Origin: Nonomuraea roseoviolacea subsp. carminata | Lineage (GTDB): Bacteria; Actinomycetota; Actinomycetes; Streptosporangiales; Streptosporangiaceae | Length of the DNA stretch: 64,000 nucleotides | Direction: 5' to 3' | Assembly: GCF_024172185.1 (NCBI RefSeq) | Contig: NZ_JAMZEC010000001.1 | Location: 930,001 to 994,000 of the forward strand | Shown: piece by piece, positions 55,104 to 64,000 of the stretch | Position numbering within the stretch: the first letter of the stretch is position 1 | Layout: each line of letters starts with the position of its first letter | Notes under the pieces: generated by a model | Seen by the model: the letters and a program-made list of their open reading frames with translations, nothing else | Database searches by the model: none | What the model was told of the DNA's origin: nothing | Position numbers and translations under genes: made by a program

Positions 55104-57458
55104 TCAGGTCGAGTCGCGCACCACCAGGCGGGCCGGCAGCACCACGGGGCCCGCGTGCCGGCCGTCCAGGCGGGACAGCATCAGCCGCGCCAGCGCGAGG
55201 GCCTGGTCCTCGGCCGGCACCCGGACCGTGGTCAGGGCCGGTGTCGTGCAGGAGGCCGCGTCGATGTCGCCGAACCCGGCGATCGCGACGTCCTCCGGCA
55301 CCCGCCGCCCCAGGTCGCGAGCCGCGCGCAGCGCGCCGATCGCCAGGTCGTCGGAGGTGGCGAAGAGCGCGTCCAGCTCCGGGTGGTCCGACAGGAGCCG
55401 CCGGGCCGCCGCCGCGCCCGACTCGCGGTCGAGCCCGGACAGGGCGAGCAACGGCCGTAGCCCGGCCTCACGCAGGGCGTCGCGGTGCCCGGCGAGCCGG
55501 TCCTGCACGGCGACGAGGTCCGTCGGCCCGCAGACCATGCCGATGCGGCGGCGGCCCCCGGCCAGCAGGTGGGCGGTGGCCGCCCGCGCGCCGCCGGCGT
55601 CGTCCACGGCCACGTGCGGCACGAGCGAGGCCACGGCCGGGCGGCCGAGCAGCACGACGGGCACGCCGGTGCGGGCCAGCCGCTCGGCCAGCGGGCCGTG
55701 GTCGTCGGGCGGCAGCAGCACCACCCCGTCGGCCTGGCGCGCCTCGACGTGCTGGATGACGCGCCGCCGGCTGTCGGCCGTGTCGGCCAGCATGAGCGTG
55801 ATCTGCTTGCCGGCCCCTTCCAGCATGCTGGTGACGTACCGGACGACGGCCGCGATCAGCGCGTCGCCGCCGTGGCGCGGCTCGGACAACACCAGCGCCA
55901 CCGTGTCGGTCCTGCGGGTGACGAGGCTGCGCGCGGCGGCGTTGGGGACGTACCCGAGCTCGCTGATCGCGCGCAGCACCGCGTCGCGCGCCTCGGCGCT
56001 GACCGACGCCTCGCCGTTGACGACCCGCGAGACCGTGGCCCGCGAGACGCCGGCGCGGGCGGCGACGGTCTCCAGCGTGGGCCGCCGCGTCCGGCCGTCG
56101 GGCAGGCCGTTGCGGGCGATGACGTCGCGGTACCACAGGGCGCTGTCCTTCAGCCGCCGCCGCTGGGTCTCCAGGTCCACGTGGACCAGGCCGAACTTGC
56201 GCCGGTAGCCGTCGGCCCACTCGACGCAGTCGAGCAGCGACCACACGAGGTAGCCGCGGACCTTGGCCCCCTCCTCCAGCGAGACCCGCAGCGCGCGCAG
56301 GTGCTCCTCGATGAAGCTCGTCCGCTCGACGTCGTGGATGCCGTCGGCCGTGACCACGTCGACGAAGTCCGCCCCGTTCTCGGTGATCATCATCTCGGTC
56401 TCGGGGTACTCCCGCGACAGGCGGCGCAGCAGCAGGGTCAGCCCGCTGGGCACGATGGGCCAGCCCATGGCCGTCACGGCGGTGGGCACGCTGCAGAACA
56501 GGACGTCCTCGCTGCCGGGGAAGGCCGGGTCGGCCACCGCGCCCGGCCGGGCCTGCACGACGGTCGGGGTGTAGTAGTTGACGCCCAGCAGGTCGATCGG
56601 CCGGCCGATGAGGTCGAGGTCGCCGTCGCGGACGTGCCCGAGCCCGGCCGTCCGCTCGATCAGCGCCAGCAGGTCGGCGGGGTAGCGCCCGCGCAGCACC
56701 GGCTCCAGGAACTGCCGGTTGTGCAGCGCGTCGATGCGCGCCACCGCCGCCGCGTCCTCCTCGGACGGCCGCGACTCCATGTCGCCGAGCTGGCCGGGGG
56801 TGAGCACGGGCGAGAGGTTGAGCAGGATGCCGGCCCGGCCGGCGCCCGCCGAGCGCAGCGCCTCCAGGCCGAGCCCGTGGGCGAGCAGCATGTGGTGCGC
56901 GGCGGTGAACGCCTCGGCCGCCGAGCTCCGGCCGGGCGCGTGGACGCCGGAGCCGTGCCCGAGGAAGGCCGCCACCCACGGCTCGTTGAGCGTGAACCAG
57001 GTGCCGACGCGGTCGCCGAGGCGGTCGTGGACGGCCCGGGCGTAGTCGGCGAAGCGGTGGGCGGTGTCGCGGGAGGTCCAGCCGCCCTCGTCCTCCAGGG
57101 CCTGGGGCAGGTCCCAGTGGTAGAGGGTGGCGTACGGGGCGATGCCGGCGGCCAGCAGCTCGTCCACCAGCCGGTCGTAGAAGTCCAGGCCGGGGCCGTT
57201 GAGCCGCCCCCGGCCCGTGGGCATGACGCGCGGCCAGCTCACCGAGAACCGGTAGGCGGCCATGCCGAGGTCCTTCATCAGCCGGACGTCGTCGGCGTGG
57301 CGCCGGTAGTGGTCGCAGGCCGGATCGCCGTTGCGCCCGCCGGGGAAGACGTCCCAGATCGACGGGCCGCGCCCGTCCTCGGTGGTCGCCCCCTCGATCT
57401 GGTAGGCGGACGTGGACACTCCCCACACGAACCCTTCGGGGAAGCGCGCTGTGCTCAT
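55104..57458 (-). CDS. GH1 beta-glucosidase fused in frame to a LacI-family repressor
   Basis: A single uninterrupted frame of 784 codons. Residues 1-452 are a complete GH1 beta-glucosidase: FPEGFVWGVSTSAYQIEGAT, acid/base Glu in FTLNEPWVAA, nucleophile Glu in EMMITENGADFVD, and the usual end KDSALWYRDVIARNGL. After a linker of about four residues (PDGRT) a full LacI regulator follows: HTH RPTLETVAARAGVSRATVSR with VVNGEASVS, then a periplasmic-binding-type sugar domain through FATSDDLAIGALRAARDLG to ARLVVRDST. No ATG, GTG or TTG occurs at the junction, so separate translation of the repressor is unlikely. Two CebR-like palindromes sit at the convergent GH16 promoter. Usually these are two genes. 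Confidence 0.88.
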   Translation of the reverse strand: MSTARFPEGFVWGVSTSAYQIEGATTEDGRGPSIWDVFPGGRNGDPACDHYRRHADDVRLMKDLGMAAYRFSVSWPRVMPTGRGRLNGPGLDFYDRLVDELLAAGIAPYATLYHWDLPQALEDEGGWTSRDTAHRFADYARAVHDRLGDRVGTWFTLNEPWVAAFLGHGSGVHAPGRSSAAEAFTAAHHMLLAHGLGLEALRSAGAGRAGILLNLSPVLTPGQLGDMESRPSEEDAAAVARIDALHNRQFLEPVLRGRYPADLLALIERTAGLGHVRDGDLDLIGRPIDLLGVNYYTPTVVQARPGAVADPAFPGSEDVLFCSVPTAVTAMGWPIVPSGLTLLLRRLSREYPETEMMITENGADFVDVVTADGIHDVERTSFIEEHLRALRVSLEEGAKVRGYLVWSLLDCVEWADGYRRKFGLVHVDLETQRRRLKDSALWYRDVIARNGLPDGRTRRPTLETVAARAGVSRATVSRVVNGEASVSAEARDAVLRAISELGYVPNAAARSLVTRRTDTVALVLSEPRHGGDALIAAVVRYVTSMLEGAGKQITLMLADTADSRRRVIQHVEARQADGVVLLPPDDHGPLAERLARTGVPVVLLGRPAVASLVPHVAVDDAGGARAATAHLLAGGRRRIGMVCGPTDLVAVQDRLAGHRDALREAGLRPLLALSGLDRESGAAAARRLLSDHPELDALFATSDDLAIGALRAARDLGRRVPEDVAIAGFGDIDAASCTTPALTTVRVPAEDQALALARLMLSRLDGRHAGPVVLPARLVVRDST

Positions 57459-57653
57459 CTCTCGACAACCCTCCGGCGGCGTACGCGGACGCGGCAGGCG
57501 GCGTCGCGCGGCGCCTAGTCTGCCGCATGTCCCGTCATGTCGCGCGGCGCGCCGGCGCTCGTCACGTCGGGACGCCGCCGCCTGTCCTGTCGCGCGGCGC
57601 GCCGACGTCCGCCCGCGTCGCGCCGTGACGGGGCGAGGCGGTATACAGGGCCC

Positions 57654-58163
57654 GTGGAACTGGACCGGCTGGATCGCGCCATCATCGCCGCCCTCGTCGA
57701 GGACGCCCGGCAGACCTACGCGGAGATCGGGCACCACGTCGGGCTGAGCGCGTCCGCCGTCAAGCGCCGCGTCGACCGGCTGCGCGAGACCGGCGTCATC
57801 ACGGGCTTCAGCGCCCGGGTCGCGCCGCGCGCGCTCGGCTGGACCACCGAGGCGTACGTCGAGCTGTTCTGCCAGGGCAAGACCAAGCCGTCCGACATCG
57901 CGCTCGCGGTCGCGAAGTTCCCGGAGGTGGTGGCGGCGGCCACGATCACCGGCGAGGCCGACGCGCTGGTGCACATCCGCGCCACGGACGTGCGTCACGT
58001 GGAGCGGGTCATCGAGCGGATCGCGGCCCAGGCGTTCGTGGTGCGCACCAAGAGCTCGATCGTGCTGTCGCGCCTGGTGGACGAGCCTCCGGGGGCCTCC
58101 CTGGACGAGGTCGCGGGCGCCGGGCAGGTGCGGGAGACGCCGCCCGAGGCCGCCCTGCGCTAG
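57654..58163 (+). CDS. Lrp/AsnC-family transcriptional regulator
   Basis: 169-residue regulator. Winged HTH: LDRAIIAALVEDARQTYAEI and GLSASAVKRRVDRLRETGVI; the C-terminal RAM ligand domain includes VVAAATITGEADALVHIRA. Lrp-type proteins sense amino acids. It directly precedes the DDAH-like and rocD genes, so it probably controls arginine/ornithine breakdown. The GTG at 57654 has no ribosome site; TATACA 6 bases upstream suggests a leaderless transcript. The upstream 195 bases hold a 17-bp direct repeat. Confidence 0.92.
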   Translation: MELDRLDRAIIAALVEDARQTYAEIGHHVGLSASAVKRRVDRLRETGVITGFSARVAPRALGWTTEAYVELFCQGKTKPSDIALAVAKFPEVVAAATITGEADALVHIRATDVRHVERVIERIAAQAFVVRTKSSIVLSRLVDEPPGASLDEVAGAGQVRETPPEAALR

Positions 58164-58261
58164 CCGCCCGAGACACCCTGGGAGGGCCGCGTGGCGGGGC
58201 TGTCCGGTGGCCGCGCAACGGATCGCACGCCGACGCCCGATACTCGCAACAGACCCGCGCG

Positions 58262-58312
58262 AACACGCCATTCGCATTGCTTGGCCTGCATAAACATACA
58301 TTCCTAGGCTGT
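58262..58312 (+). promoter_or_regulatory. Promoter region of the DDAH-rocD operon
   Basis: Local AT-rich patch. TTGGCC and TAGGCT (about 58281 and 58305) are spaced by 18 bases and could be -35 and -10. The AT-rich spacer (GCATAAACATACATTCC) is a plausible Lrp-family binding site. Confidence 0.4.
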
Positions 58313-58369
58313 GCTCGTCCCCCACGCCCGGGGCTCACACACCCTTGTACGACCTCTACGGAGACCTGC

Positions 58370-59167
58370 ATGCCCAAGCACTTCCTCATGTGCCGCCCCG
58401 AGCACTTCACGGTTGAGTACGCCATCAACCCGTGGATGCATCCGGAGGCGGGCGCCGACCGCGACGTCGCGATCCGGCAGTGGGAGGGACTCAAGTCCAC
58501 GTACGAGAGCCTCGGGCACCAGGTCAGCCTCATCGACCCGGTCGAGGGCCTGCCCGACATGGTCTTCGCGGCCAACGGCGCCCTCGTCGTGGACGGCCGG
58601 GCGTACGGCGCCCGCTTCGCCTTCCCCGAGCGCGGCCCCGAGGGACCGGCGTACCTGCGCTGGTTCGCCGAGCGCGGGTATCCTGTGCTGGAGCCGGAGC
58701 ACGTCAACGAGGGTGAGGGCGACTTCCTGACCCTGGACGAGGTCGTGCTGGCCGGCACCGGGTTCCGCACGAACGTCGCCGCCCACCTGGAGGCCCAGGA
58801 GTTCGTCGGCCGCCCGGTGGTGTCGCTCACGCTGGTGGACCCCCGCTTCTACCACCTCGACACGGCGCTGTTCCCGCTCGACGGCCGCAACGTCTGCTAC
58901 TACCCCGACGCCTTCTCCGAGGGCAGCCGGCGGGTCCTGGCCCGGATGTTCCCGGACGCGGTGCTCGCGAGCGCGGCCGACGCGGAGGTGCTCGGGCTCA
59001 ACGCCGTCAGCGACGGCACCCACGTGGTCATCAACTACGAGGCCGCGGATCTGCAGCTCGAACTGAAGCGGCGGGGCTACGAGCCGGTCCCCGTCGACCT
59101 GTCCGAGCTGCGCAAGGCGGGCGGCGGCCCGAAGTGCTGCACACTGGAGATCAGGGGGGACAACTAG
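58370..59167 (+). CDS. ddaH: Dimethylargininase (DDAH)-like amidinotransferase-superfamily hydrolase
   Basis: 265-residue guanidine-modifying enzyme. DMVFAANGAL, NEGEGDFL and RFYHLDTALFPL line the active site, and the catalytic Cys is in PKCCTLEI at the C-terminus, with the His of GTHVVINY before it. DDAH turns dimethylarginine into citrulline; related enzymes hydrolyse arginine itself. Because the next gene is ornithine aminotransferase, one base away, an ornithine-yielding or citrulline-yielding arginine degradation step is plausible. GGAG lies 6 bases before the ATG. Confidence 0.88.
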   Translation: MPKHFLMCRPEHFTVEYAINPWMHPEAGADRDVAIRQWEGLKSTYESLGHQVSLIDPVEGLPDMVFAANGALVVDGRAYGARFAFPERGPEGPAYLRWFAERGYPVLEPEHVNEGEGDFLTLDEVVLAGTGFRTNVAAHLEAQEFVGRPVVSLTLVDPRFYHLDTALFPLDGRNVCYYPDAFSEGSRRVLARMFPDAVLASAADAEVLGLNAVSDGTHVVINYEAADLQLELKRRGYEPVPVDLSELRKAGGGPKCCTLEIRGDN

Positions 59168-59168
59168 G

Positions 59169-60377
59169 ATGACGACCAGCTCAGAGCTGATCGGCGTGAT
59201 CGAGCGCCGGAGCGCGCACAACTACCACCCGCTGCCCGTGGTGATCAGCGAGGCGCAGGGCGCCTGGGTGACCGACGTCGACGGCAGGCGGTTCCTCGAC
59301 TGCCTGTCCGGCTACTCCTCGCTGAACTTCGGCCACGGCAACGAGAAGATCGTCGAGGCGGCGCAGCGGCAGCTCGCCCGGCTCACGCTGACCAGCCGCG
59401 CGTTCTACCACGACCAGTTCGCCGAGTTCTGCGCCGGGCTCGGCGACCTCACCGGCAAGGACATGATCCTGCCGATGAACACCGGCGCCGAGGCCGTCGA
59501 GACCGCGATCAAGGTGGCCCGCAAGTGGGGTTACGAGGTCAAGGGCGTCGAGCCGGAGCAGGCCACCATCATCGTGATGGAGGACAACTTCCACGGTCGC
59601 ACCACCACGATCGTCAGCTTCTCCACCGACCCCGACGCGCGCGGCGGCTTCGGCCCGTACACGCCGGGCTTCAAGATCGTCAAGTACGGCTCGGTCGAGG
59701 CCGTGCGCGAGGCGATCGACGCCAACACGGTCGCGGTGCTGGTCGAGCCGATCCAGGGCGAGGCCGGAGTGCTGGTGCCGCCGGACGGCTACCTCACGCA
59801 GCTGCGCGAGCTGTGCACGGCCGAGAACATCCTCATGATCGCCGACGAGATCCAGTCGGGTCTCGGGCGCACCGGCCGGACCTTCGCCTGCGAGCACGAG
59901 AACGTCGTCCCGGACATGTACGTGCTGGGCAAGGCGCTCGGCGGCGGCGTGGTCCCGGTCTCGGCCGTCGCGGCGAACGCGGACGTGCTCGGCGTGATCA
60001 AGCCGGGGCAGCACGGGTCCACGTTCGGCGGCAACCCGCTGGCCTGCGCCGTGGGCAACGCCGTGATCGAGATCCTGCGTACCGGCGAGTTCCAGGAGCG
60101 CGCCGCCCGCCTCGGCGAGGTGCTGCACGCCCGGCTGCGCGAGCTGATCGGCGACGGCGTGGTGACCGTGCGCGGTCGCGGCCTGTGGGCGGGCGTCGAC
60201 ATCGACCCGTCGCTGGCGACCGGCCGCCAGGTGTCGGAGGCGCTCATGGCGCGTGGCGTGCTGGCCAAGGACACCCACGGCTCCACGATCCGGCTCGCCC
60301 CGCCGATCGTGATCTCGGAGGAGGACCTCCTGTGGGCGGTCGACCAGCTCGCCGACGCGATCAAGTCGTTCCGCTGA
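59169..60377 (+). CDS. rocD: Ornithine--oxo-acid transaminase
   Basis: 402-residue class III PLP aminotransferase converting ornithine and 2-oxoglutarate to glutamate-5-semialdehyde and glutamate. The PLP lysine is in MYVLGKALGGGVVPVSA, the cofactor Asp in MIADEIQSGLGRTG, and the substrate region includes NTGAEAVETAIKVARKWGY. It begins one base after the DDAH-like stop, so they form one operon. A 16-bp tandem array follows the stop. Confidence 0.95.
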   Translation: MTTSSELIGVIERRSAHNYHPLPVVISEAQGAWVTDVDGRRFLDCLSGYSSLNFGHGNEKIVEAAQRQLARLTLTSRAFYHDQFAEFCAGLGDLTGKDMILPMNTGAEAVETAIKVARKWGYEVKGVEPEQATIIVMEDNFHGRTTTIVSFSTDPDARGGFGPYTPGFKIVKYGSVEAVREAIDANTVAVLVEPIQGEAGVLVPPDGYLTQLRELCTAENILMIADEIQSGLGRTGRTFACEHENVVPDMYVLGKALGGGVVPVSAVAANADVLGVIKPGQHGSTFGGNPLACAVGNAVIEILRTGEFQERAARLGEVLHARLRELIGDGVVTVRGRGLWAGVDIDPSLATGRQVSEALMARGVLAKDTHGSTIRLAPPIVISEEDLLWAVDQLADAIKSFR

Positions 60378-60378
60378 G

Positions 60379-60466
60379 CTGACGGACCGTCGAACTGACG
60401 GACCGTCGAGTTGACGGACCGTCGAGTTGACGGACCGTCGAGCCGACAGGCCGTCGAGCTGACGGG
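60379..60466. repeat. 16-bp tandem repeat array after rocD
   Basis: Five and a half copies of CTGACGGACCGTCGAG with a 16-bp period. Each unit contains the near-palindrome GACGG-A-CCGTC, so the array can form serial small hairpins. It starts 2 bases after the rocD stop and may aid termination. The following 200 bases to 60662 hold no gene. Confidence 0.9.
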
Positions 60467-60662
60467 CGCCTTGCGGCCCGCGCCGCCGCACGACGCACGC
60501 ACCGGACCGGACGTGCGGCCCCGCCGCGAACCCTCGCCTGTGGCGGGGCCGCACGTCCGCCACGGACGCCACAGATCGCCGCGAAGGCCGCCCGTTCCCG
60601 CGAACGCCGCCCTTGGTGGCGAATCCGCACGCCCCCACACGGGGGGCCGCGCGCCCGCCGCG

Positions 60663-61379
60663 CTATCCCGCGCGGCGCCAGGCCTGCATGCCGTCGGGGG
60701 CGTCGTCCGGGACGAACCCGGCCGCCTCCAGCTCGGCCCGCAGCCGGGCCGTGGTGGGCCGGTGGGTCTCGCCCAGCACCTCGTCCTCGCTGATCAGGGC
60801 CCCGTCCTGGGTGATCTGGTAGAGGTGGCGGTAGCGCGAGGTCTCACCGGAGACCTCCAGCACCTGGCCGCGCACCTGGTAGGTGTGCCGGCCCACCCGG
60901 TAGGAGCCCATGAGCTCCATCTCCCCGGGCTCGGCCTGGGGTCGCTCCCGGTGGTTGAACAGCAGCAGCCCGCCGGGTTCGAGCGAGCGGGCCAGCACGG
61001 GCCAGAGCCGCTCGCGCTCAGCCCGGCCGAAGCCGTACAGGACCGAGATCATGACGATGGCCTCGGCGGGCTCGGCGAGGACCACGTCGTGCGCCCCGCA
61101 CGCCAGGACGGTCACGCGCTCCAGCAGGTCCGGGTCCTCGGCCAGGCGGGACAGCAGGACGGAGCGCATGGCGAGCGCCGGCTCGACCGCGAAGATCTCG
61201 GCGGGGGTCGCCCGGGCGATGACCCGGGTGATCAGGCCGGTGCCGGCGCCGATCTCCACCACGCTCCGCCGGACCCCCTTGAGCAGCGGCGGGAGGAGCT
61301 CGCGGATCTCGGGCACGTGCCCGTCCTCGTGCCACAGGTCGTAGAAGGGTACGGCGACGGAGTACTGGTCATTGCTCAC
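60663..61379 (-). CDS. Class I SAM-dependent methyltransferase
   Basis: 238-residue cytoplasmic methyltransferase. The SAM-binding motif I is VVEIGAGTGLITRVIA, followed by AVEPALAMRSVLLSRL (motif post I) and LEPGGLLLFNHRE. The substrate is not evident. The GTG start lacks a ribosome site. TTATCG 9 bases upstream may be the -10 and lies within a Zur-like box, so the gene may be zinc-responsive. It is 22 bases downstream of the PhoD stop and could also be read with it. Confidence 0.85.
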   Translation of the reverse strand: MSNDQYSVAVPFYDLWHEDGHVPEIRELLPPLLKGVRRSVVEIGAGTGLITRVIARATPAEIFAVEPALAMRSVLLSRLAEDPDLLERVTVLACGAHDVVLAEPAEAIVMISVLYGFGRAERERLWPVLARSLEPGGLLLFNHRERPQAEPGEMELMGSYRVGRHTYQVRGQVLEVSGETSRYRHLYQITQDGALISEDEVLGETHRPTTARLRAELEAAGFVPDDAPDGMQAWRRAG

Positions 61380-61388
61380 GACGCCGAA

Positions 61389-61403
61389 CGATAACCGTTT
61401 TCA
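61389..61403 (-). promoter_or_regulatory. Zur-like box upstream of the methyltransferase
   Basis: The minus strand reads TGAAAACGGTTATCG, 11 of 15 bases of the Zur consensus TGAAAATGATTTTCA. The + strand CGATAACCGTTTTCACTTT lines up closely with the znuA box TGACAACCATTTTCATTTT. It overlaps the stop of the PhoD gene and the presumed -10. Confidence 0.45.
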
Positions 61404-62954
61404 CTTTATTTGTACAGAAGCGATCTCTTTGATGGTGTTGCCCGAGGACTGGTACCAGGTGGCGCGGTCGGGGAAGGTGAGCGTGGCCAGGGCGTTCTGG
61501 AACCACGGCCCCTCGGTCACCCGCCACCGGAACGGCGGCCTCGGGATGCGGGCCGAGCGCGCGAGCCAGCCGCCGACCAGGGTCGCGACGCCGAACTGCG
61601 TGATCACGTTGGCCCAGCGCAGCAGCGGGCTGAGCGGGTTGCGGATCGGCGAGCAGACGATCTGGTGGATGTCGCCGGCGTTCGCCTTGGCCACGTAGGA
61701 GTAGTGGACGTCGCCAGACAGGACCAGCGTCGGCTTGCCCACCCGCACCAGCAGCCGCGCCAGGTCGTCGAACGAGCGGCGGAACGCCGCCCAGTGCTCC
61801 AGGTCCACGGCCTGCCGGAACTTCTCCGACAACCGCGCCACCAGGCGGCCCCACTTGCCGTCGCACAGGGCCTCGTTCCAGTTCTGCACCGAGTGGACTC
61901 CCTCGGGCAGCAGGAACGGGATCGAGGAGCCGACGACCAGCCGACCGGCCGGCTTGCCGACCTCCTCGACCAGCCACTGCCACTCCACCGGGTCGAGCAT
62001 CCGGCGGTCGCCGGGGGTGAGCTGCCGCGCGCACCTGGTGTCGATCATGATGAGGCGGGTGTGGCCGAGGTCGCGCGCGTAGCTCCAGCGGGTGCTGGCC
62101 GGATCGGCGTCGGCCTTCTCGGCGAAGTCGTCGAGCAGGCCGCCGCCGTCGCCCGTGCCCTCGCGCAGGCTGCGCAGCAGCGGATCGGCCTCCCGCTCGG
62201 CCGGCGACAGGTTGCCGAGGTGCTGGTAGATCCAGTACGCGCCGAGCCCGGAGATCACCCGGCGCCGCCACCAGCTCGTCGCGGCCATCTGCCGGCGCCA
62301 GGTGTGGGAGGTGTTCCAGTCGTCGCGCAGGTCATGGTCGTCGAAGATCATCGCCGTGGGCACGGTCGACAGGAGCCAGCGGATCTCGGGGTCGCTCCAC
62401 GCCTGCCGGTAGAGCTCGGCGTACTCCTCGTAGTCGGCGATCTCGCCGTGCGGCTCGTCGTCGCGGCGGGCGCGGATGTACTCCAGCATCTCGGGCGAGG
62501 GACTGTCGGCGTAGACCTGGTCGCCGAGCAGCAGCAACAGGTCGGGCCACTCGTCGTCGCCCGCCTCCATGAGGTGGCCGCCGTAGGCGCGCAGCACGTC
62601 CTCGCCGTGCGTCAGGACGTGGGCGGCGTCGTGGGGCACGCTCGTGCGGCAGGAGCCGAACGTCATCCGGCGCGGCCCTTCCGGCGGCAGCAGCCGGATG
62701 CGGCTCGGCGGCCGGCCCTCCTCCGGCCACACCCGCTCGCCGTCCAGCTCGACCGCGTAGCTCTCGACGTCCGCAGTTAAGCCGACGAGGTCGACGATCG
62801 CGTAGTGGTGGCCGTGCACCGTGAAGGTGCGCGAGTCGTGGGCGCGCCCGTCCGCGACGACGGAGACCGCGCACGGGCCGTCGGTCTCCACCCAGATCGA
62901 TGCGCTGGACGCGTCCACGTAACGCAGCATCGGCCCGAGCACCAGTGCGGGCAT
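61401..62954 (-). CDS. phoD: PhoD-family alkaline phosphatase/phosphodiesterase
   Basis: 517-residue metallophosphoesterase. After an N-terminal beta domain (MLRYVDASSASIWVETDGP) come the metal motifs LLLGDQVYADSP, MIFDDHDLRDDWN and LVLSGDVHYSYVA. PhoD enzymes use Fe and Ca ions to hydrolyse phosphoesters. Unlike secreted PhoD there is no twin-Arg signal, so it may be cytoplasmic or exported by another route. The ATG at 62954 follows GGGGG; an upstream frame to 63014 has no better start. Confidence 0.87.
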   Translation of the reverse strand: MPALVLGPMLRYVDASSASIWVETDGPCAVSVVADGRAHDSRTFTVHGHHYAIVDLVGLTADVESYAVELDGERVWPEEGRPPSRIRLLPPEGPRRMTFGSCRTSVPHDAAHVLTHGEDVLRAYGGHLMEAGDDEWPDLLLLLGDQVYADSPSPEMLEYIRARRDDEPHGEIADYEEYAELYRQAWSDPEIRWLLSTVPTAMIFDDHDLRDDWNTSHTWRRQMAATSWWRRRVISGLGAYWIYQHLGNLSPAEREADPLLRSLREGTGDGGGLLDDFAEKADADPASTRWSYARDLGHTRLIMIDTRCARQLTPGDRRMLDPVEWQWLVEEVGKPAGRLVVGSSIPFLLPEGVHSVQNWNEALCDGKWGRLVARLSEKFRQAVDLEHWAAFRRSFDDLARLLVRVGKPTLVLSGDVHYSYVAKANAGDIHQIVCSPIRNPLSPLLRWANVITQFGVATLVGGWLARSARIPRPPFRWRVTEGPWFQNALATLTFPDRATWYQSSGNTIKEIASVQIK

Positions 62955-63099
62955 CCCGACCCCCCGATTCGACAACAAGGCACAGTCTCGTACCCAAGGG
63001 TGCCAGAGTGGCACCTACGCGGCGCCGCCAGCTAGGGGTTGGATCGATGAATGCAGCACCGTTTCGCCACGACTATCAAAAAACCCAGTCGCGCCGAAA

Positions 63100-63196
63100 C
63101 AGGCCGCTATAGGATCATCGCGACACCTACCCCCAAAGAGGCAGGCAATGGCGCCTGTCCTCCCCATGGGGGTACACACCAGGAGGCACTCCTTCC
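63100..63196 (+). promoter_or_regulatory. Leader region of the glutamate dehydrogenase gene
   Basis: TATAGGAT near 63108 is a good -10 candidate, giving a leader of about 80 bases. The leader contains CCCCATGGGGG and GGCAGG...CCTGTCC inverted pairs and ends with AGGAGG before the ATG. No regulatory class is recognised. Confidence 0.4.

Positions 63197-64000
<804 letters not shown>

Noticed and set aside
55485..57518. Long open frame antisense to the GH1-LacI gene
   Set aside because: Shadow frame; no domain, and both GH1 and LacI motifs are on the minus strand.

Overview
The window is high-GC chromosomal DNA from an actinomycete, most likely of the Streptosporangiaceae/Nonomuraea type. The evidence is strong third-position GC, many GTG starts, ATGA/GTGA-coupled genes, leaderless-looking promoters, and a core block (recO-uppS, zur-znu, glyS, ppdK, dgt, dnaG-rpoD) in an order familiar from actinobacteria. 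The genus call is inference.

Layout. 1-10.1 kb: a truncated amidase lipoprotein, a TetR regulator overlapping a rifampin-phosphotransferase-like enzyme, and a 1,902-residue TPR protein carrying three low-complexity tracts. 10.2-18.8 kb: a lipoprotein, membrane peptides, a PLP enzyme divergent from galK across a shared -10, an enoyl-CoA hydratase-like protein, a bacterial nitric oxide synthase, a decayed stretch beside tRNA-Asn, and a GH63-type glycosidase pair. 18.9-27.5 kb: a seven-gene, fully overlapping signalling operon (coiled-coil protein, PknG-like kinase, PP2C phosphatase, VWA protein, FHA protein, GlnX-like membrane protein, GlnH-like lipoprotein). It ends in a 19-bp-stem terminator shared with the convergent sigma-factor gene. 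27.5-42.7 kb: rpoD, dnaG, a degenerate LytM lipoprotein, a ferredoxin-reductase-type flavoenzyme and dgt, an M48 peptidase, ppdK and an orphan cytochrome b separated by operator-rich DNA, glyS, and two small leaderless genes.

42.9-50.96 kb: a zinc-uptake operon under a Zur box (znuA, znuC, znuB), split from zur by an IS200/IS605-type TnpB element inserted at the znuB stop codon; then an EamA transporter, a CGNR regulator, trmO, uppS and recO. 51.1-53.3 kb: a membrane-lipid synthase pair (CDP-alcohol phosphatidyltransferase plus DUF5941). 53.4-57.5 kb: a beta-glucan module. A secreted GH16-CBM6 enzyme behind two CebR/CelR-like palindromes faces a single 784-codon open frame that fuses an intact GH1 beta-glucosidase to a complete LacI-family repressor. 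57.6-64 kb: an Lrp regulator with a DDAH-like hydrolase and RocD (arginine/ornithine catabolism), a methyltransferase behind a second Zur-like box, a PhoD phosphatase, and the 5' part of a glutamate dehydrogenase gene.

The points most worth follow-up are the GH1-LacI enzyme-repressor fusion, the expanded GlnH-GlnX-PknG operon with zinc-ribbon-tagged kinase, phosphatase and FHA partner, the TnpB element whose predicted guide is the znuB 3' end, and the overlapping DasR-like operators between ppdK and the cytochrome b gene.
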